Below, piece by piece: positions 1 to 8,967 of a stretch of DNA of 64,000 nt (positions within the stretch are counted from its first letter, which is position 1; the number at the start of each line of letters is the position of its first letter). The stretch comes from Rhizobium johnstonii 3841. Its GTDB lineage: Bacteria > Pseudomonadota > Alphaproteobacteria > Rhizobiales > Rhizobiaceae. The notes under the pieces are model-generated. The model worked only from the letters and a program-made list of their open reading frames with translations. It searched no databases and was not told where the DNA came from. Made by a program: the position numbers and the translations under genes. Location of the stretch: contig NC_008380.1 in the NCBI RefSeq assembly GCF_000009265.1, positions 749,501 to 813,500 on the forward strand. Direction: 5' to 3'.

Positions 1-404
1 CGCGCTTCCCGAAGGCTCTTTTTGAGGAAGATGGTGTTCTCGTCCGGATCGGCCGAGGGATCCTGGAAAGCGATATGGCTGATCTCGATGCCGGCGTGAT
101 CTTCGGCAAGGGTGAGCTGCGCGTAAACGGTGACGCCGCGCGGCTTGATTTCCAGATCGAGAACGACTTCGGGGTTGCCGCCCCACTCCAGAGTATAGTT
201 GCCGCCCAGGCCGAAATTCACCGTGCCCGGATGAAAGAAAAGCTCCGCCGCCGAAGCGACGAGATCGGAAAGGTTGCCGTAATACTCGAAGCGCAGCAGT
301 GAAATAAGGTCAGAAGCATCCAGAAGGCGCAGTTCAGTGGCGACCGGGCTGATCGCGTCTGCGAGGATCTTTTCACGCTGGGTAGAGTGGGGGCATTTTT
401 TCAT
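1..404 (-). CDS. Hypothetical protein distal to flhB (3' end off window)
   Basis: An ATG at 404 on the minus strand opens a reading frame without stops to the left edge (about 134 codons visible). It begins MKKCPHSTQREKILADAISP and continues with a mixed alpha/beta sequence containing a Gly-rich stretch (FGLGGNYTLEWGG). It starts 5 nt after the flhB stop, so it is very probably the last gene of the motA-to-flhB operon. In related rhizobia a small conserved protein of unknown function sits here, between flhB and the visNR regulators. No signal peptide, membrane segment or recognised catalytic motif is visible. I do not recognise a function; the position suggests a motility-linked role only by association. 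Confidence 0.7.
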   Translation of the reverse strand, partial: MKKCPHSTQREKILADAISPVATELRLLDASDLISLLRFEYYGNLSDLVASAAELFFHPGTVNFGLGGNYTLEWGGNPEVVLDLEIKPRGVTVYAQLTLAEDHAGIEISHIAFQDPSADPDENTIFLKKSLREA

Positions 405-409
405 TCGGC

Positions 410-1489
410 TTATCTGACCCGTTTGTTCTTGGCGTCCGCAGCGTAGACCCGGTGGATGAGCTCCGCTACCGCCTTATAGAAGACTGACGGGATGACACTA
501 TCGATCGAGACTTGCGCAAACATGGAGCGCGCAAGTGGCGGATCTTCGAACACCGGTATGCCGTTCTTCTCGGCGATCTCCCTGATTTTGAGCGCAATCA
601 GGTCCTGACCCTTGGCCAGCACCACCGGCGCGTCGTTCTCTTCGCGCGCATAACGCAGCGCCACCGCATAATGCGTCGGGTTTGCAATCACCAGCGTCGC
701 GCGGTCCACGTTGGCGATCATGCGCCGGCGCGCCCGGTCGCGCATCAGCGAGCGCTGCCGGCTCTTGACGAAGGGATCGCCCTGCGCCTGCTTGTTTTCT
801 TCCTTCACCTCGTGCCGCGTCATCTTCAACTCGGTGAACCAGTGATGGCGCGTCCAGAAAAGATCGGCGATCGCCACGATCGCCGTGGCAATCAGCATGA
901 CGATGATGATCTTGCGCATCGCTGCCATCATTCGCACCAGGATCGTCTGCGGATCGGAGAACATCGCGTCGATCGATCCGAAATATTCGCTCCTGAGCAC
1001 GAAAAACAGGATCACCCCGACGACGACAACCTTGAACAGCGATTTTCCGAATTCGACCAGGCCGGGCACGCTGAACAGCCGTGACCAGCCTTTGATCGGC
1101 GAGATACGCGAGGCCTGCGGCCGGATGCGTTCGAGCACCGGCGTCGGCAGGTTCTGAAAGACGGAGGAGGCGACGCCGAACACCATGAACAGGATGAAGG
1201 CGGGCGCCACCAGCGCCGCACTTGCCCAACCGATCCGGACGAACAGCGCCAGGACATCCGGTCCCGTCTCGATCTTCCACTGGTCGGGCTGCTCGAAGAT
1301 GTCGCGCAGCATTTCAGTCATGCGCCCGACACTTTCTGGAAGGAAGAACACCAGATAGATGAAGGTGGCGAGGATCGTCGCAAAGATCGACAGTTCCCGC
1401 GAAGACGGCACGTTGCCCTTTTCCGCGGCATCGCTTTGCTTTTTCGCGGTTGGGGCTTCTGTTTTGCTGTCCTTGTCATCGTCTGCCAA
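410..1489 (-). CDS. flhB: Flagellar export gate protein FlhB
   Basis: Inner-membrane component of the flagellar type III export gate that switches substrate class from rod/hook to filament. From the TTG at 1489 it is 359 residues, the usual length in rhizobia. It has four membrane segments (about 35-50, 90-110, 152-166, 194-210), then a cytoplasmic domain with the autocleavage motif N270-P271-T272-H273. The TTG start ([13 protein letters not shown]) is chosen because GGAGGG lies 7 nt upstream and because the in-frame ATG at 1570 would add 27 residues encoded partly by an intergenic repeat. It follows fliG after a 233-nt gap and precedes a small hypothetical gene by 5 nt, in the motA-fliM-fliN-fliG-flhB operon. 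Confidence 0.95.
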   Translation of the reverse strand: MADDDKDSKTEAPTAKKQSDAAEKGNVPSSRELSIFATILATFIYLVFFLPESVGRMTEMLRDIFEQPDQWKIETGPDVLALFVRIGWASAALVAPAFILFMVFGVASSVFQNLPTPVLERIRPQASRISPIKGWSRLFSVPGLVEFGKSLFKVVVVGVILFFVLRSEYFGSIDAMFSDPQTILVRMMAAMRKIIIVMLIATAIVAIADLFWTRHHWFTELKMTRHEVKEENKQAQGDPFVKSRQRSLMRDRARRRMIANVDRATLVIANPTHYAVALRYAREENDAPVVLAKGQDLIALKIREIAEKNGIPVFEDPPLARSMFAQVSIDSVIPSVFYKAVAELIHRVYAADAKNKRVR

Positions 1490-1522
1490 GTCGCGGCCCT
1501 CCGTCAAAGAAACAGGCCGCAG

Positions 1523-1632
1523 CCAATACATGTCGGCCAAAAACGCGCGGCGTTTTTGGAAGGACGACATGCATCAGAGCAAGGACCTAAAGCGCGTCGC
1601 AAGAACCGAGTTCTATGCGACGCGCTTTAGAG
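1523..1632. repeat. RIME-like palindromic element between fliG and flhB
   Basis: Intergenic mosaic-type element with two palindromes. The left part has an inverted repeat CCAAAAACGC/GCGTTTTTGG; the right part has a perfect 14-bp inverted repeat, TAAAGCGCGTCGCA at 1588-1601 and its complement at 1616-1629. The same architecture recurs at 6256-6355. It resembles the Rhizobium-specific intergenic mosaic elements (RIME) known from Sinorhizobium and Rhizobium. Confidence 0.75.
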
Positions 1633-1722
1633 CACGGTCTATTGCTGGAAGGGTAGTCGCCTGTGGCACGGCGATCAACAGCCGCCTTTCGGCATGCCGG
1701 ATTTGTCAACAGTCTCGACGTG

Positions 1723-2763
1723 TTAGGCGGCCGCCGAAGCGTCGCCTTCCTTTTCCTTGAGCTCGATCTGGCCGGAATTGGCCAGGCGAATCGCTTCCTG
1801 CGCCACGGCGCGGCGGGCAATCGCGATCTCGCGCGGATTGACGCCACCCATGCCGCTCTGCAGATCCGATTCGATCATGCGGCGCTGGCGTGGGCTGATG
1901 GCGGAGAGAACCGATTCGCGGATCTCGGGGGGCGACCCGCGTAGCGCAACGGTGAGCACGTCCGTCGAGATGTCGTTGAGCAGCATGACGCGGCTGCGCT
2001 GCGGCATGTACATGAGGTCCTCGAACAGGAAGATCTTCGGGCGAACCTTGTTGACCGACTCGCGGCTGATCGATTCGAGCGAGCTAAGCAGCGTGTCGAC
2101 CTGCGGCTTGTCGAGCTCGTTCATAAGATCGGCGACCTTCGTCGAGCCGGCCGCATTGCGCTCTGCCTCGACCTCGGCAAGCAGCGTCATGACCTGGTTT
2201 TCGATGATCTGCGCAGCCTTCGGGCTGACCGCCTTCATGTTGACCGTTCTGTTCATGATGTCGGCGCGGCGGTTGTCGGGAAGTTGCAGCAGCACCTTGG
2301 CTCCGAAGGAGGAGGGCATCATCGAAAGAATATAGGCGACGGTCTGCGGATGTTCGCGCAGCAGGAACTGGGCGACGAATGTCGGTTCCGCCTCGCTGAG
2401 GCGATCCCAGATCGAGGTTTCGTAAGCCTGGAATGCGGTGCGGCGGCCGAGCAGGCTGTCGACCTCGTCGGGCGTCAGGCCTTCCTCAAGAATGGCCTCG
2501 ATCGCCTTGGCGTTGTCCATCAGTCCGGCGCCCTCGGTGAAGAGGTCTTCGAACTCGGAGACGAGCAACAGCAACTCGTCCGGCGGAATAGCGCGCAGCG
2601 ACTGGGCGGATGAGATAATGGTCTGCAGTTCGGCCTGGGTGAAATATTTCAACAGCCGGCCGGCGACGCCCTTTCCCATAGCGAGAAGAACAGCCGCCGC
2701 CTTTTCAGCCTGGGTCAACGGTTTCCCGGCTAGTGCGCCGCCGAAATCGTCAAAGTCCATCAT
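1723..2763 (-). CDS. fliG: Flagellar rotor/switch protein FliG
   Basis: Rotor protein of the C-ring that links the MS-ring to FliM and receives torque from MotA. 346 residues, slightly longer than enterobacterial FliG. The EHPQ motif of the middle domain is at about 137-140, and the charged torque-generating C-terminal domain covers about 235-340 (for example DLMYMPQRSRVML and SPRQRRMIESDLQ). Two consecutive ATG codons open the frame (2763 and 2760) behind a GGAGAGG ribosome site, so either may be used. It lies between fliN and flhB on the minus strand, in the order of the Sinorhizobium motility operon. The C-terminus is Ala/Glu/Lys-rich. Confidence 0.97.
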   Translation of the reverse strand: MMDFDDFGGALAGKPLTQAEKAAAVLLAMGKGVAGRLLKYFTQAELQTIISSAQSLRAIPPDELLLLVSEFEDLFTEGAGLMDNAKAIEAILEEGLTPDEVDSLLGRRTAFQAYETSIWDRLSEAEPTFVAQFLLREHPQTVAYILSMMPSSFGAKVLLQLPDNRRADIMNRTVNMKAVSPKAAQIIENQVMTLLAEVEAERNAAGSTKVADLMNELDKPQVDTLLSSLESISRESVNKVRPKIFLFEDLMYMPQRSRVMLLNDISTDVLTVALRGSPPEIRESVLSAISPRQRRMIESDLQSGMGGVNPREIAIARRAVAQEAIRLANSGQIELKEKEGDASAAA

Positions 2764-2791
2764 GGTCTAACCTCTCCGTCCCACACAGGGA

Positions 2792-3379
2792 TCAGGCTTT
2801 TTTCGTACTCAAAACTTCAATCAGTTTCACACCGAATCGCGTGTCGTCGTTATCAAGCACCGTAATTTCGCCGCGGGCAATCCTGCGGCCATTCACCATG
2901 ATCTCGACCGGTTCACCGATCTTCTTGTCGAGGGCGATCGTCGCCCCTTCGTTGAGGTTCATCAGGCCGGAGACCTGCATGCGGCTGGTGCCGAGCATGA
3001 TCTGGACGTCGATCGGGATGTCCATGATCAGGTCGAAGTTGGAATTCAAAGCGCTGCCGAGCGGGGCCGGCGACGCCTCGAAGGAGGGGCTGCTCCCGAA
3101 GTCCATGCCGGCCGCCGGGCTGGCATCACCGCCGCCGAAGTCGCCGCCGAAATCGTCGCTGCCAAACGGGGTTTCCGAAGTCTCGCCGCCAAAGGCCGCC
3201 AGGTCCGTTCCTGCTGCGAAGGGGTCGCTCTGCGGGTCGTCGCCAAACTGCGACAGGTCGCCATCGGCATCCTGCTTCAGCACGCCGCGCAGATCGTCGA
3301 TCGCCTGGTCGAGATCGGCTTCGCTGCCCGGAAGATCCAGGGAGAGGTCGCTGTTCTGCTGTGTTTTCTTCGTAGCCAT
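2792..3379 (-). CDS. fliN: Flagellar motor switch protein FliN
   Basis: C-ring protein that forms the base of the switch with FliM and helps dock the export apparatus. 195 residues, of which only the last 75-80 (about 116-192, starting near [15 protein letters not shown]) form the conserved SpoA/FliN domain. The first ~115 are acidic, Asp/Gly/Ser-rich and probably disordered, making the protein considerably longer than the roughly 137 residues of enterobacterial FliN. It sits between fliM and fliG in the motA operon. The long extension is seen in alphaproteobacterial FliN proteins; its role is not known to me. Confidence 0.95.
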   Translation of the reverse strand: MATKKTQQNSDLSLDLPGSEADLDQAIDDLRGVLKQDADGDLSQFGDDPQSDPFAAGTDLAAFGGETSETPFGSDDFGGDFGGGDASPAAGMDFGSSPSFEASPAPLGSALNSNFDLIMDIPIDVQIMLGTSRMQVSGLMNLNEGATIALDKKIGEPVEIMVNGRRIARGEITVLDNDDTRFGVKLIEVLSTKKA

Positions 3380-3444
3380 GAAATCACTATTCCAGTTGAA
3401 ACTTGCCTCAAACTGCCTTTGCAGCCCAAAAGCCAGAGAACCGA

Positions 3445-4395
3445 TTAATTCATTAAATGACGGATGAGTTCGTCATCCGAGTTCATCGTATCCTTGACGC
3501 GGACCATGTAGTTTTCGCCTGAACGCCCGAACTCGCACACATACAATTCCTTGCTGTTGGCGCTGACCTCGACACGCACGTCGCCGTGGTCGCGGAACGG
3601 AATGACGTCGCCGACCATCAGCTTCGATATGGTGCGCAGCGTCAGGTCCTGCAGCCTGATCTTGGCCTCGAGCGTGACATGCGAGCGGCGGACCTGGTCG
3701 CCGAGCTGTTCGGTCCATTCCGCTGAGTTGCTGCTGGCCTGGCGTTTCGGCTTCGGCGGCGTCACCTTGGTCTTGAGCAGTGCCGTCTGCGGAACGATCA
3801 ACGAAAATTCCGAAACGATGCCGGCAAGCGTGATCGACATGTTGATGGCGGCCGCGAATTCATCCGGACGATCCTCCTGCGGCCGGGCGCGCATATCATG
3901 GGCGTACGGGGCTGAAAGGCTCGGTTCGAAACCGCCCGGCGCGTTGACGGCCGAGCGCAGCACTTTGGCGATCTTGTCGAAGACCATGACCGCCAGATCG
4001 AGCTCGATGATCGACAGCAGCCGGTCGGCCGGTTCCTCGATCGTATCGGCTGTGGCGCCGAGCAGATGCTCCATCAGCGTGATGACGAAGCCGTTGCCGC
4101 AGGCAAGCGTAATGTTCTGCGACCAGTTGCGCAGCGTCGCGTCGACGAGTGTGACGTTCGCGCTCAGGTCTTCGATGAGGTGGTTCTTGTAGCCGATCTC
4201 GCAGCCGAGATAGTTGACCGTCACGTCGAGGCCGGTCTCGCTTTTGATAACGTCGGGAAAGAATTCGCTGTAGATTTCCCCGAAGGAGCTGCAGATCTTG
4301 GCGACCCTGCCTCTGTCGCCAAGCCCGCCTGTCAGCTTGGCGAGGAGGGCAGGATCCATCGCCGGTTTGTCGTGCGAAGCATTGCTCATAGTCAT
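3445..4395 (-). CDS. fliM: Flagellar motor switch protein FliM
   Basis: Switch-ring protein; in the family the N-terminus binds CheY-P, the middle domain binds FliG and the C-terminus pairs with FliN. 316 residues. The C-terminal SpoA-like domain is recognisable at about 230-310 ([20 protein letters not shown], then VIPF). The N-terminal region diverges from the enterobacterial CheY-binding peptide, as is usual in rhizobia. The ATG at 4395 directly abuts the motA stop (TAA then ATG), indicating translational coupling; a second ATG two codons on is an alternative. Gene order motA-fliM-fliN-fliG supports the assignment. Confidence 0.93.
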   Translation of the reverse strand: MTMSNASHDKPAMDPALLAKLTGGLGDRGRVAKICSSFGEIYSEFFPDVIKSETGLDVTVNYLGCEIGYKNHLIEDLSANVTLVDATLRNWSQNITLACGNGFVITLMEHLLGATADTIEEPADRLLSIIELDLAVMVFDKIAKVLRSAVNAPGGFEPSLSAPYAHDMRARPQEDRPDEFAAAINMSITLAGIVSEFSLIVPQTALLKTKVTPPKPKRQASSNSAEWTEQLGDQVRRSHVTLEAKIRLQDLTLRTISKLMVGDVIPFRDHGDVRVEVSANSKELYVCEFGRSGENYMVRVKDTMNSDDELIRHLMN

Positions 4396-5268
4396 TTAAG
4401 CCGCCTTGTTTTCGCCGCCTGGGTTCATCATTTCCTGCTCGACCGCATCGATGGACGGACGCTCGTAAGCCGAGATCGTCTTGCGACCGTATTCGAGAGC
4501 GACCTGCGGTACCGAGCCGTTCATATAGGCAAGCAGCGTCTGCTTGACGATGACGTAGAGGCGGTGCTGCTTGTTGCGCACGACCTTGATCTGGGAGACC
4601 AGCGGCGAGCAGACGCAGTAGGACAAGAGAATGCCGAGGAAGGTGCCGACGAGCGCCGAGCCGATCAGGTGACCGAGCACTTCGGGCGAATCGTTGATGT
4701 GGGCCATCGCCTTGATGACGCCGAGAACGGCCGCGACGATACCGATCGCCGGGAAGGAATCGCCCATGATCTGGATCGCGTGATAGGGCTTCATCTTGTC
4801 GTGCATGATGGTGTTGAGCTCTTCATCCATCAGCGCCTCGATCTCGTGGCTGCGGGCGTTGCCGATGATGATCAGGCGCACGTAGTCGCAGATGAACGCC
4901 GTCAGTTCCTTGTTCTTCAGAACGGTCGGAGCCGATTGAAAGATCGTCGATTCGGCCGGATTGTCGATATGGGCTTCGATTTCGTTTCGCGACTTGGTAC
5001 GCAGGTCGCGCATCAGCGAATAGAGCACGCCGAGCGTATCGAGATAGTTACGTTCCTTAGGCACGGCATGCTTGAAGGCTTCGCCGAGCGCCTTGCCGGA
5101 ATCCTTCACCACCTTCATCGGGTTCGCCATGATGAAGCTGCCGAGACCGGCGCCACCGATGATGACGAATTCGAAGGGCTGGAACAGAGCGTTCACGTCG
5201 CCGCCCATCGCCATGAAGCTGCCGATGACACAGCCGCAAGTCACTATAAATCCGATAATGATGTTCAT
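4396..5268 (-). CDS. motA: Flagellar motor stator protein MotA
   Basis: Proton-channel stator subunit that pushes on FliG. From the ATG at 5268 it is 290 residues, beginning [20 protein letters not shown]. Four membrane segments are visible, the conserved [18 protein letters not shown] motif lies before membrane segment 3, and a charged cytoplasmic loop follows segment 2. An in-frame ATG at 5298 would add ten residues, but it lies only 8 nt past the promoter-like element at 5307-5327, which makes the downstream start more likely. First gene of the minus-strand operon motA-fliM-fliN-fliG-flhB, divergent from flgF. The partner motB is 17 kb away at 22550, a separation typical of rhizobia. Confidence 0.95.
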   Translation of the reverse strand: MNIIIGFIVTCGCVIGSFMAMGGDVNALFQPFEFVIIGGAGLGSFIMANPMKVVKDSGKALGEAFKHAVPKERNYLDTLGVLYSLMRDLRTKSRNEIEAHIDNPAESTIFQSAPTVLKNKELTAFICDYVRLIIIGNARSHEIEALMDEELNTIMHDKMKPYHAIQIMGDSFPAIGIVAAVLGVIKAMAHINDSPEVLGHLIGSALVGTFLGILLSYCVCSPLVSQIKVVRNKQHRLYVIVKQTLLAYMNGSVPQVALEYGRKTISAYERPSIDAVEQEMMNPGGENKAA

Positions 5269-5306
5269 CGTCAGCCCAATCTGAACGTTGCTTTTCATTG
5301 AGACCG

Positions 5307-5327
5307 ATAGGGTTTCTGCCTTGCGTG
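5307..5327 (-). promoter_or_regulatory. Candidate flagellar promoter element upstream of motA
   Basis: On the minus strand CACGCAAG (5327-5320) is followed by 10 nt and then TAT (5309-5307), matching the CRCGCAAG-N10-TA element found before flgB, the fliH-like gene, flgE and flhA. It points towards motA and lies about 40 nt from the preferred start. The motif was derived by eye from this window; no factor has been assigned. Confidence 0.55.
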
Positions 5328-5373
5328 AGGCTGATGAAAGGCCCGCTCGCGAGGCATTTCCGCGTGCCAGCTT

Positions 5374-5399
5374 CGCGCAAGCATCTGCCGTCAGTCTAA
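5374..5399 (+). promoter_or_regulatory. Candidate flagellar promoter element upstream of flgF
   Basis: CGCGCAAG at 5374-5381 points towards flgF, mirroring the minus-strand copy that faces motA. The nearest TA step (TCTAA, 5395-5399) is 15 nt downstream rather than 10, so this is the weaker of the two copies in the divergent region. Confidence 0.4.
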
Positions 5400-5522
5400 A
5401 GGGGACGAATGGGTGCGAGCGCCCGTTTCTGAGATGCCGCCTCAGCGAAATCCCGGCCGAACCACATAAGACGACGCCCGGCCTTTCGTTCCGTTCATCG
5501 CCAATGCTTGGAGCTTACCGAC

Positions 5523-6257
5523 ATGCAATCCGGTCTTTATGTTTCTCTGTCGTCGCAGATGGCCCTCGAAAAGCGCCTGACCACCATCGCAGACAACATG
5601 GCGAACGTGAACACGACCGGTTTTCGCGCCACCGAGGTGAAGTTCGACGAGATGGTGGCAGCCACCAGGAACAAGCTGAACACCAAGGTCGCCTTCGTTT
5701 CCCAGGGCAACGACTACCTGAACGAGGGAAATGGCGAGTTGCAGCACACCGGCAACATGCTCGATTTCGCCATCAAGGGGGATGCCTGGTTTGCGCTCGA
5801 CACGCCGGCCGGCCAGGTTCTGACGCGGGACGGCCGCTTTACGATCAAGGATACCGGCGAACTCGTCTCGATCCGCGGATACCCGGTTCTCGACGCTGGC
5901 GGCGCGCCGATCCAGCTCAACACGACAGGCGGCGAGCCGGCCGTCGGCACAGACGGCATCATCTATCAGGGCGGCCGCCAGATCGGCTCTCTCGGCCTGT
6001 TCGAGGCCGATGTCAGCAAGGGTTACCTGCGCTACGAAAACAGCGGCATCATGACCACCGAGCAGCCGCGCGCCGTCGTCGACCGCTTCAATGTCGGTGT
6101 CGAGCAGGGTTATCTCGAAAACTCCAACGTCAACGCCATGCGCGAGATCACCCAGCTGATCGAGGTCAACCGCGCCTTCGAAAGCGTCTCGTCGCTGATG
6201 CGCGACAGCGAGGATTCCTTCAAGGAAGCCGTTCAGACGCTTGGGGGCAGCCGCTAA
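5523..6257 (+). CDS. flgF: Flagellar proximal rod protein FlgF
   Basis: Proximal rod subunit of the flagellar basal body, exported by the type III apparatus and placed outside the inner membrane. 244 residues from the ATG at 5523, which has GGAG 9 nt upstream; an in-frame TTG at 5508 overlaps that ribosome site and is rejected as start. The N-terminal rod/hook signature (TTIADNMANVNTTGFRA, about 23-39) and the C-terminal FlgEFG region (GYLENSNVNAMREITQLIEV) are clear. First gene of a plus-strand unit with fliI and a small membrane protein, divergent from motA. Confidence 0.94.
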   Translation: MQSGLYVSLSSQMALEKRLTTIADNMANVNTTGFRATEVKFDEMVAATRNKLNTKVAFVSQGNDYLNEGNGELQHTGNMLDFAIKGDAWFALDTPAGQVLTRDGRFTIKDTGELVSIRGYPVLDAGGAPIQLNTTGGEPAVGTDGIIYQGGRQIGSLGLFEADVSKGYLRYENSGIMTTEQPRAVVDRFNVGVEQGYLENSNVNAMREITQLIEVNRAFESVSSLMRDSEDSFKEAVQTLGGSR

Positions 6258-6355
6258 TGCATGTCGCCCAAAAGTGTCCGGCGGTTTTGGGACACGCACA
6301 AGAACAACGATCCAAAATACGTCGCATGCAGCAAGCTGCACGCGACGTATTTTAG
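6256..6355. repeat. RIME-like palindromic element between flgF and fliI
   Basis: Begins at the flgF stop codon. The left part is ATGCATGTCGCCCAAAAGTG with the complementary CGGTTTTGGGA following; the right part holds a perfect 12-bp inverted repeat, AAAATACGTCGC at 6314-6325 and its complement at 6342-6353. Same two-palindrome layout as 1523-1632. It lies inside a transcription unit, so it will be transcribed between flgF and fliI. Confidence 0.75.
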
Positions 6356-6370
6356 GGCGGGATTTGAAGC

Positions 6371-7771
6371 ATGAGCACCACGCTACTATCAGTGGACGGT
6401 CTTTCTCCGAAGCTGGCGCATCTGTCCGACCTCGTCGACCGATACGCATCGCCGGAGTTCGCGGTTGCCCATGGCGGCCGCGTGCAGACCATCGCTGCCG
6501 GCCACTACACGGTTCACGGTCTCTCCCGCCATGTTCGTCTCGGCGAGTTCGTGGCCCATAAATCGGCCACCGGCATCCATCTCGGCGAGGTCGTGCGCGT
6601 CGAGCCGGAACTGATATATGTCTGCCCGATCGAACCCGGCGAACCGATCGGCATCCATGATACCGTCATCCGCAAGGGCGCCTTCCGCATTTCACCGACG
6701 GACAGCTGGTGCGGGCGCACCGTCAACTCGCTCTGCGAGCCAATCGACGGGTTGGGCCCGATCACCGAGGGCCTCGATCGCCGCTCGATCTCCAATACCG
6801 CGCCGCCCTCGATGACCCGCAAGCGTGTCGAGACCGGCTTCAAGACCGGCGTGCGCGCGATCGACATCTTCTCGCCGCTCTGCCTCGGCCAGCGCCTCGG
6901 CATCTTCGCCGGTTCCGGCGTCGGCAAGTCGACGCTTCTGTCCATGCTCGCTCGCGCCGATGCCTTCGACAAGGTTGTCATTGCGCTCGTCGGCGAACGC
7001 GGCCGCGAAGTGCGCGAATTCATCGAGGATACGCTCGGCAGCAATATGAAAAAGGCGATCGCCGTTGTCGCCACCAGCGACGAGAGCCCGATGCTGCGCA
7101 AGATGGCGCCGCTGACGGCGGTCACTATCGCCGAGCATTTCCGCGACAAGGGCGAGAACGTCCTCTTCATCGTCGATAGCGTCACGCGTTTCGCCCATGC
7201 GATCCGCGAAGTGGCGACCGCCTCCGGCGAGCCGCCGATCGCGCGCGGTTATCCCGCCTCCGTCTTCACCGAGCTGCCGCGCCTCCTGGAACGCGCCGGT
7301 CCCGGTCCGGAGGGCGCCGGCACCATCACGGCGATCATCTCGATCCTCGTCGACGGCGACAATCACAATGACCCGATCGCCGATTCGACCCGCGGCATCC
7401 TCGACGGTCATATCGTCCTGCAGCGCAGTCTCGCCGAAGAAGGGCGGTATCCGCCGATCGATCCGCTCGCCTCGATCTCGCGTCTTGCCCGCAAGGCCTG
7501 GACGCCGGATCAGGAAAAGCTGGTATCGCGGCTGAAGGTGCTGATCCATCGTTTCGAAGAGACGCGCGACCTGCGCATGATCGGCGGTTACCGCCAAGGT
7601 GCTGATCCCGATCTCGACATGGCGATCAAGCAGGTGCCGATTATTTACGACGTTCTGAAGCAGTCTCCGGGCGATCGCGACTCGCTCGACGCTTTCGCCG
7701 ATCTCGCCGGCGCGCTCAAGGCTGCAGCCGGCATGGGCAATCAGGGCGCACCTATTCAGAGGAGAGGCTAG
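6371..7771 (+). CDS. fliI: Flagellar export ATPase FliI
   Basis: Hexameric ATPase of the flagellar type III export machine, related to the F1 beta subunit. 466 residues. The Walker A motif is GSGVGKST at 181-188 and Walker B is VLFIVDSVTRF with the Asp at about 269; the GERGREV segment at 208-214 follows the family pattern. It starts after the RIME-like element and is followed at 2 nt by a membrane-protein gene with an AGGAGAGG ribosome site inside the fliI tail. Its usual regulator FliH is not adjacent; a candidate lies at 21924. Confidence 0.97.
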   Translation: MSTTLLSVDGLSPKLAHLSDLVDRYASPEFAVAHGGRVQTIAAGHYTVHGLSRHVRLGEFVAHKSATGIHLGEVVRVEPELIYVCPIEPGEPIGIHDTVIRKGAFRISPTDSWCGRTVNSLCEPIDGLGPITEGLDRRSISNTAPPSMTRKRVETGFKTGVRAIDIFSPLCLGQRLGIFAGSGVGKSTLLSMLARADAFDKVVIALVGERGREVREFIEDTLGSNMKKAIAVVATSDESPMLRKMAPLTAVTIAEHFRDKGENVLFIVDSVTRFAHAIREVATASGEPPIARGYPASVFTELPRLLERAGPGPEGAGTITAIISILVDGDNHNDPIADSTRGILDGHIVLQRSLAEEGRYPPIDPLASISRLARKAWTPDQEKLVSRLKVLIHRFEETRDLRMIGGYRQGADPDLDMAIKQVPIIYDVLKQSPGDRDSLDAFADLAGALKAAAGMGNQGAPIQRRG

Positions 7772-7773
7772 AC

Positions 7774-8316
7774 GTGGCTGATTTCGACGACGAACGTATC
7801 GCTTCCCTGAAGCAGCGCAGGAAAGCCGCCATCCTGGATCGGTTTCTGACCTTCTCCGGCCTCGCGCTTGCCGGCGCCTCCGCCTTCTTTCCCTGGTACG
7901 TCTTCTTCAACGCGGACAAATTCGGCATCAATGTCGCCGGCAGCGAGAATTCGCGTGAACTGCCGGATTGGCCGGCCCGCAACGTCTTCAGCGTCTCGCC
8001 GCTTGCCATGGTCAACAAGAACGAGGCGGACAAGAAGGCCCCGCCGATCGATCCGCTGACGACGGCGACGGTCTCCGATCTCGGCAAGGAGCGCGATGGC
8101 CGCGCCATACAGGAAGATCAGCCTTTCCCCGGCAAATCTTCCTTCCGCCTGCTGCATGTTTCCAACGGCCGGGCGCTGATCGAGGATCCCTCGGGCATGT
8201 ATGTGGTGCGCATCGGCTCGATCCTGCCCGACGAAAGCCGCCTTGCGACACTCGAGCAGCGCGACGGCAAATGGGTGATCGTCACCTCCAAAGGCGAGAT
8301 CTACAAGAACAATTGA
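7774..8316 (+). CDS. Conserved membrane protein linked to fliI
   Basis: 180 residues from a GTG start with AGGAGAGG 6 nt upstream. A charged cytoplasmic head (MADFDDERIASLKQRRKAAI) is followed by one membrane segment (about 22-45, RFLTFSGLALAGASAFFPWYV) and a periplasmic domain of ~130 residues ending SKGEIYKNN. Third gene of the flgF-fliI unit and closed by a terminator 26 nt later. A conserved gene of unknown function occupies this position in other rhizobial motility clusters. Single-pass topology and position suggest a basal-body or export accessory factor, but I cannot name a family. Confidence 0.8.
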   Translation: MADFDDERIASLKQRRKAAILDRFLTFSGLALAGASAFFPWYVFFNADKFGINVAGSENSRELPDWPARNVFSVSPLAMVNKNEADKKAPPIDPLTTATVSDLGKERDGRAIQEDQPFPGKSSFRLLHVSNGRALIEDPSGMYVVRIGSILPDESRLATLEQRDGKWVIVTSKGEIYKNN

Positions 8317-8342
8317 ACCTGTCCGTAACGCCGAAGGCAACA

Positions 8343-8379
8343 GGGGCTCCGCCGCGAACCGGCCGGAGCCCCCTTTTTT
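8343..8379 (+). terminator. Rho-independent terminator after the flgF-fliI unit
   Basis: 9-bp stem GGGGCTCCG (8343-8351) with CGGAGCCCC (8364-8372) followed by a run of T (8374-8379). It separates the flgF-fliI unit from the flgB operon. Confidence 0.85.
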
Positions 8380-8380
8380 C

Positions 8381-8466
8381 CTTAAATCGATTCCGACTTA
8401 AGAAATGGCGCAGCAATTCAAAGAGTTACAGCGTCCTTGCGCGTCCGAAAGACGCGCGGCACTGTC
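8381..8466. repeat. Second-family intergenic palindromic element upstream of flgB
   Basis: Two modules: a small hairpin CTTAAATCG (8381-8389)/CGACTTAAG (8394-8402), then GCAATTCAAAG, ACAGCGTCC and a GCGCGTC (8439-8445)/GACGCGC (8451-8457) stem. The same modules occur at 14735-14791 (second module) and, inverted and complete, at 39872-39973. Confidence 0.65.
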
Positions 8467-8520
8467 ATCGCGGCGGCCTTCGCCGAAAACCGCCCCGAAG
8501 CCTGAATTCCCCGTAAGTCC

Positions 8521-8541
8521 CACGCAAGATTACCGCACTAG
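8521..8541 (+). promoter_or_regulatory. Candidate flagellar promoter element upstream of flgB
   Basis: CACGCAAG (8521-8528), 10 nt, then TAG (8539-8541), 30 nt before the flgB ATG. One of the best matches to the CRCGCAAG-N10-TA element and lying between a terminator/repeat and a gene start, which is where the promoter of the long flgB operon must be. Confidence 0.6.
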
Positions 8542-8570
8542 GTTCGGGATAGTAAAAACGGAGAGTTCTC

Positions 8571-8963
8571 ATGCAACCGATCCAACTTTTCGACTTGGCT
8601 TCGCGGCAGGCGGAATGGCTGACGATCCGTCAGCAGGTTGTTGCCGGCAACATCGCGAATGCCAATACGCCGAAGTTCCGCGCCAAGGACGTTACGCCCT
8701 TTGATGCGGTGCTCGACAATTCCAATATCAACATGGCGCGCACCAATCCGGCGCATCTCAGCGGCAACGATTTCAGCGACAGCGGCGATATCGACGTCAA
8801 GGACGCCGCACTCGACCAGGAAATCGGCGTCCAGGAATCCGGCAATACGGTCGGTTTGGCCGAGGAGCTCTCCAAGTCGGGCGATATCAAGCGCCAGTAC
8901 GATCTGAACACCTCGCTGGTCAGTTCCTTCAACCGCATGATGTTGATGACGGTCAGGAGGTAA
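8571..8963 (+). CDS. flgB: Flagellar basal-body rod protein FlgB
   Basis: Proximal rod subunit, exported through the flagellar type III gate. 130 residues with the rod signature [18 protein letters not shown] at about 24-41. GGAGAG lies 6 nt before the ATG. First gene of the flgB-flgC-fliE-flgG-flgA-flgI-motE-flgH-fliL-fliP operon; flgC starts 4 nt after its stop. Confidence 0.95.
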   Translation: MQPIQLFDLASRQAEWLTIRQQVVAGNIANANTPKFRAKDVTPFDAVLDNSNINMARTNPAHLSGNDFSDSGDIDVKDAALDQEIGVQESGNTVGLAEELSKSGDIKRQYDLNTSLVSSFNRMMLMTVRR

Positions 8964-8967
8964 AGTC

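Noticed and set aside
1490..1570. N-terminal extension of flhB from the ATG at 1570
   Set aside because: It is encoded partly by a RIME-like repeat, has no good ribosome site and makes the protein 27 residues too long.
5269..5298. Ten-residue extension of MotA
   Set aside because: The upstream ATG would leave almost no leader after the promoter-like element, and the conserved family start is MNIIIG.
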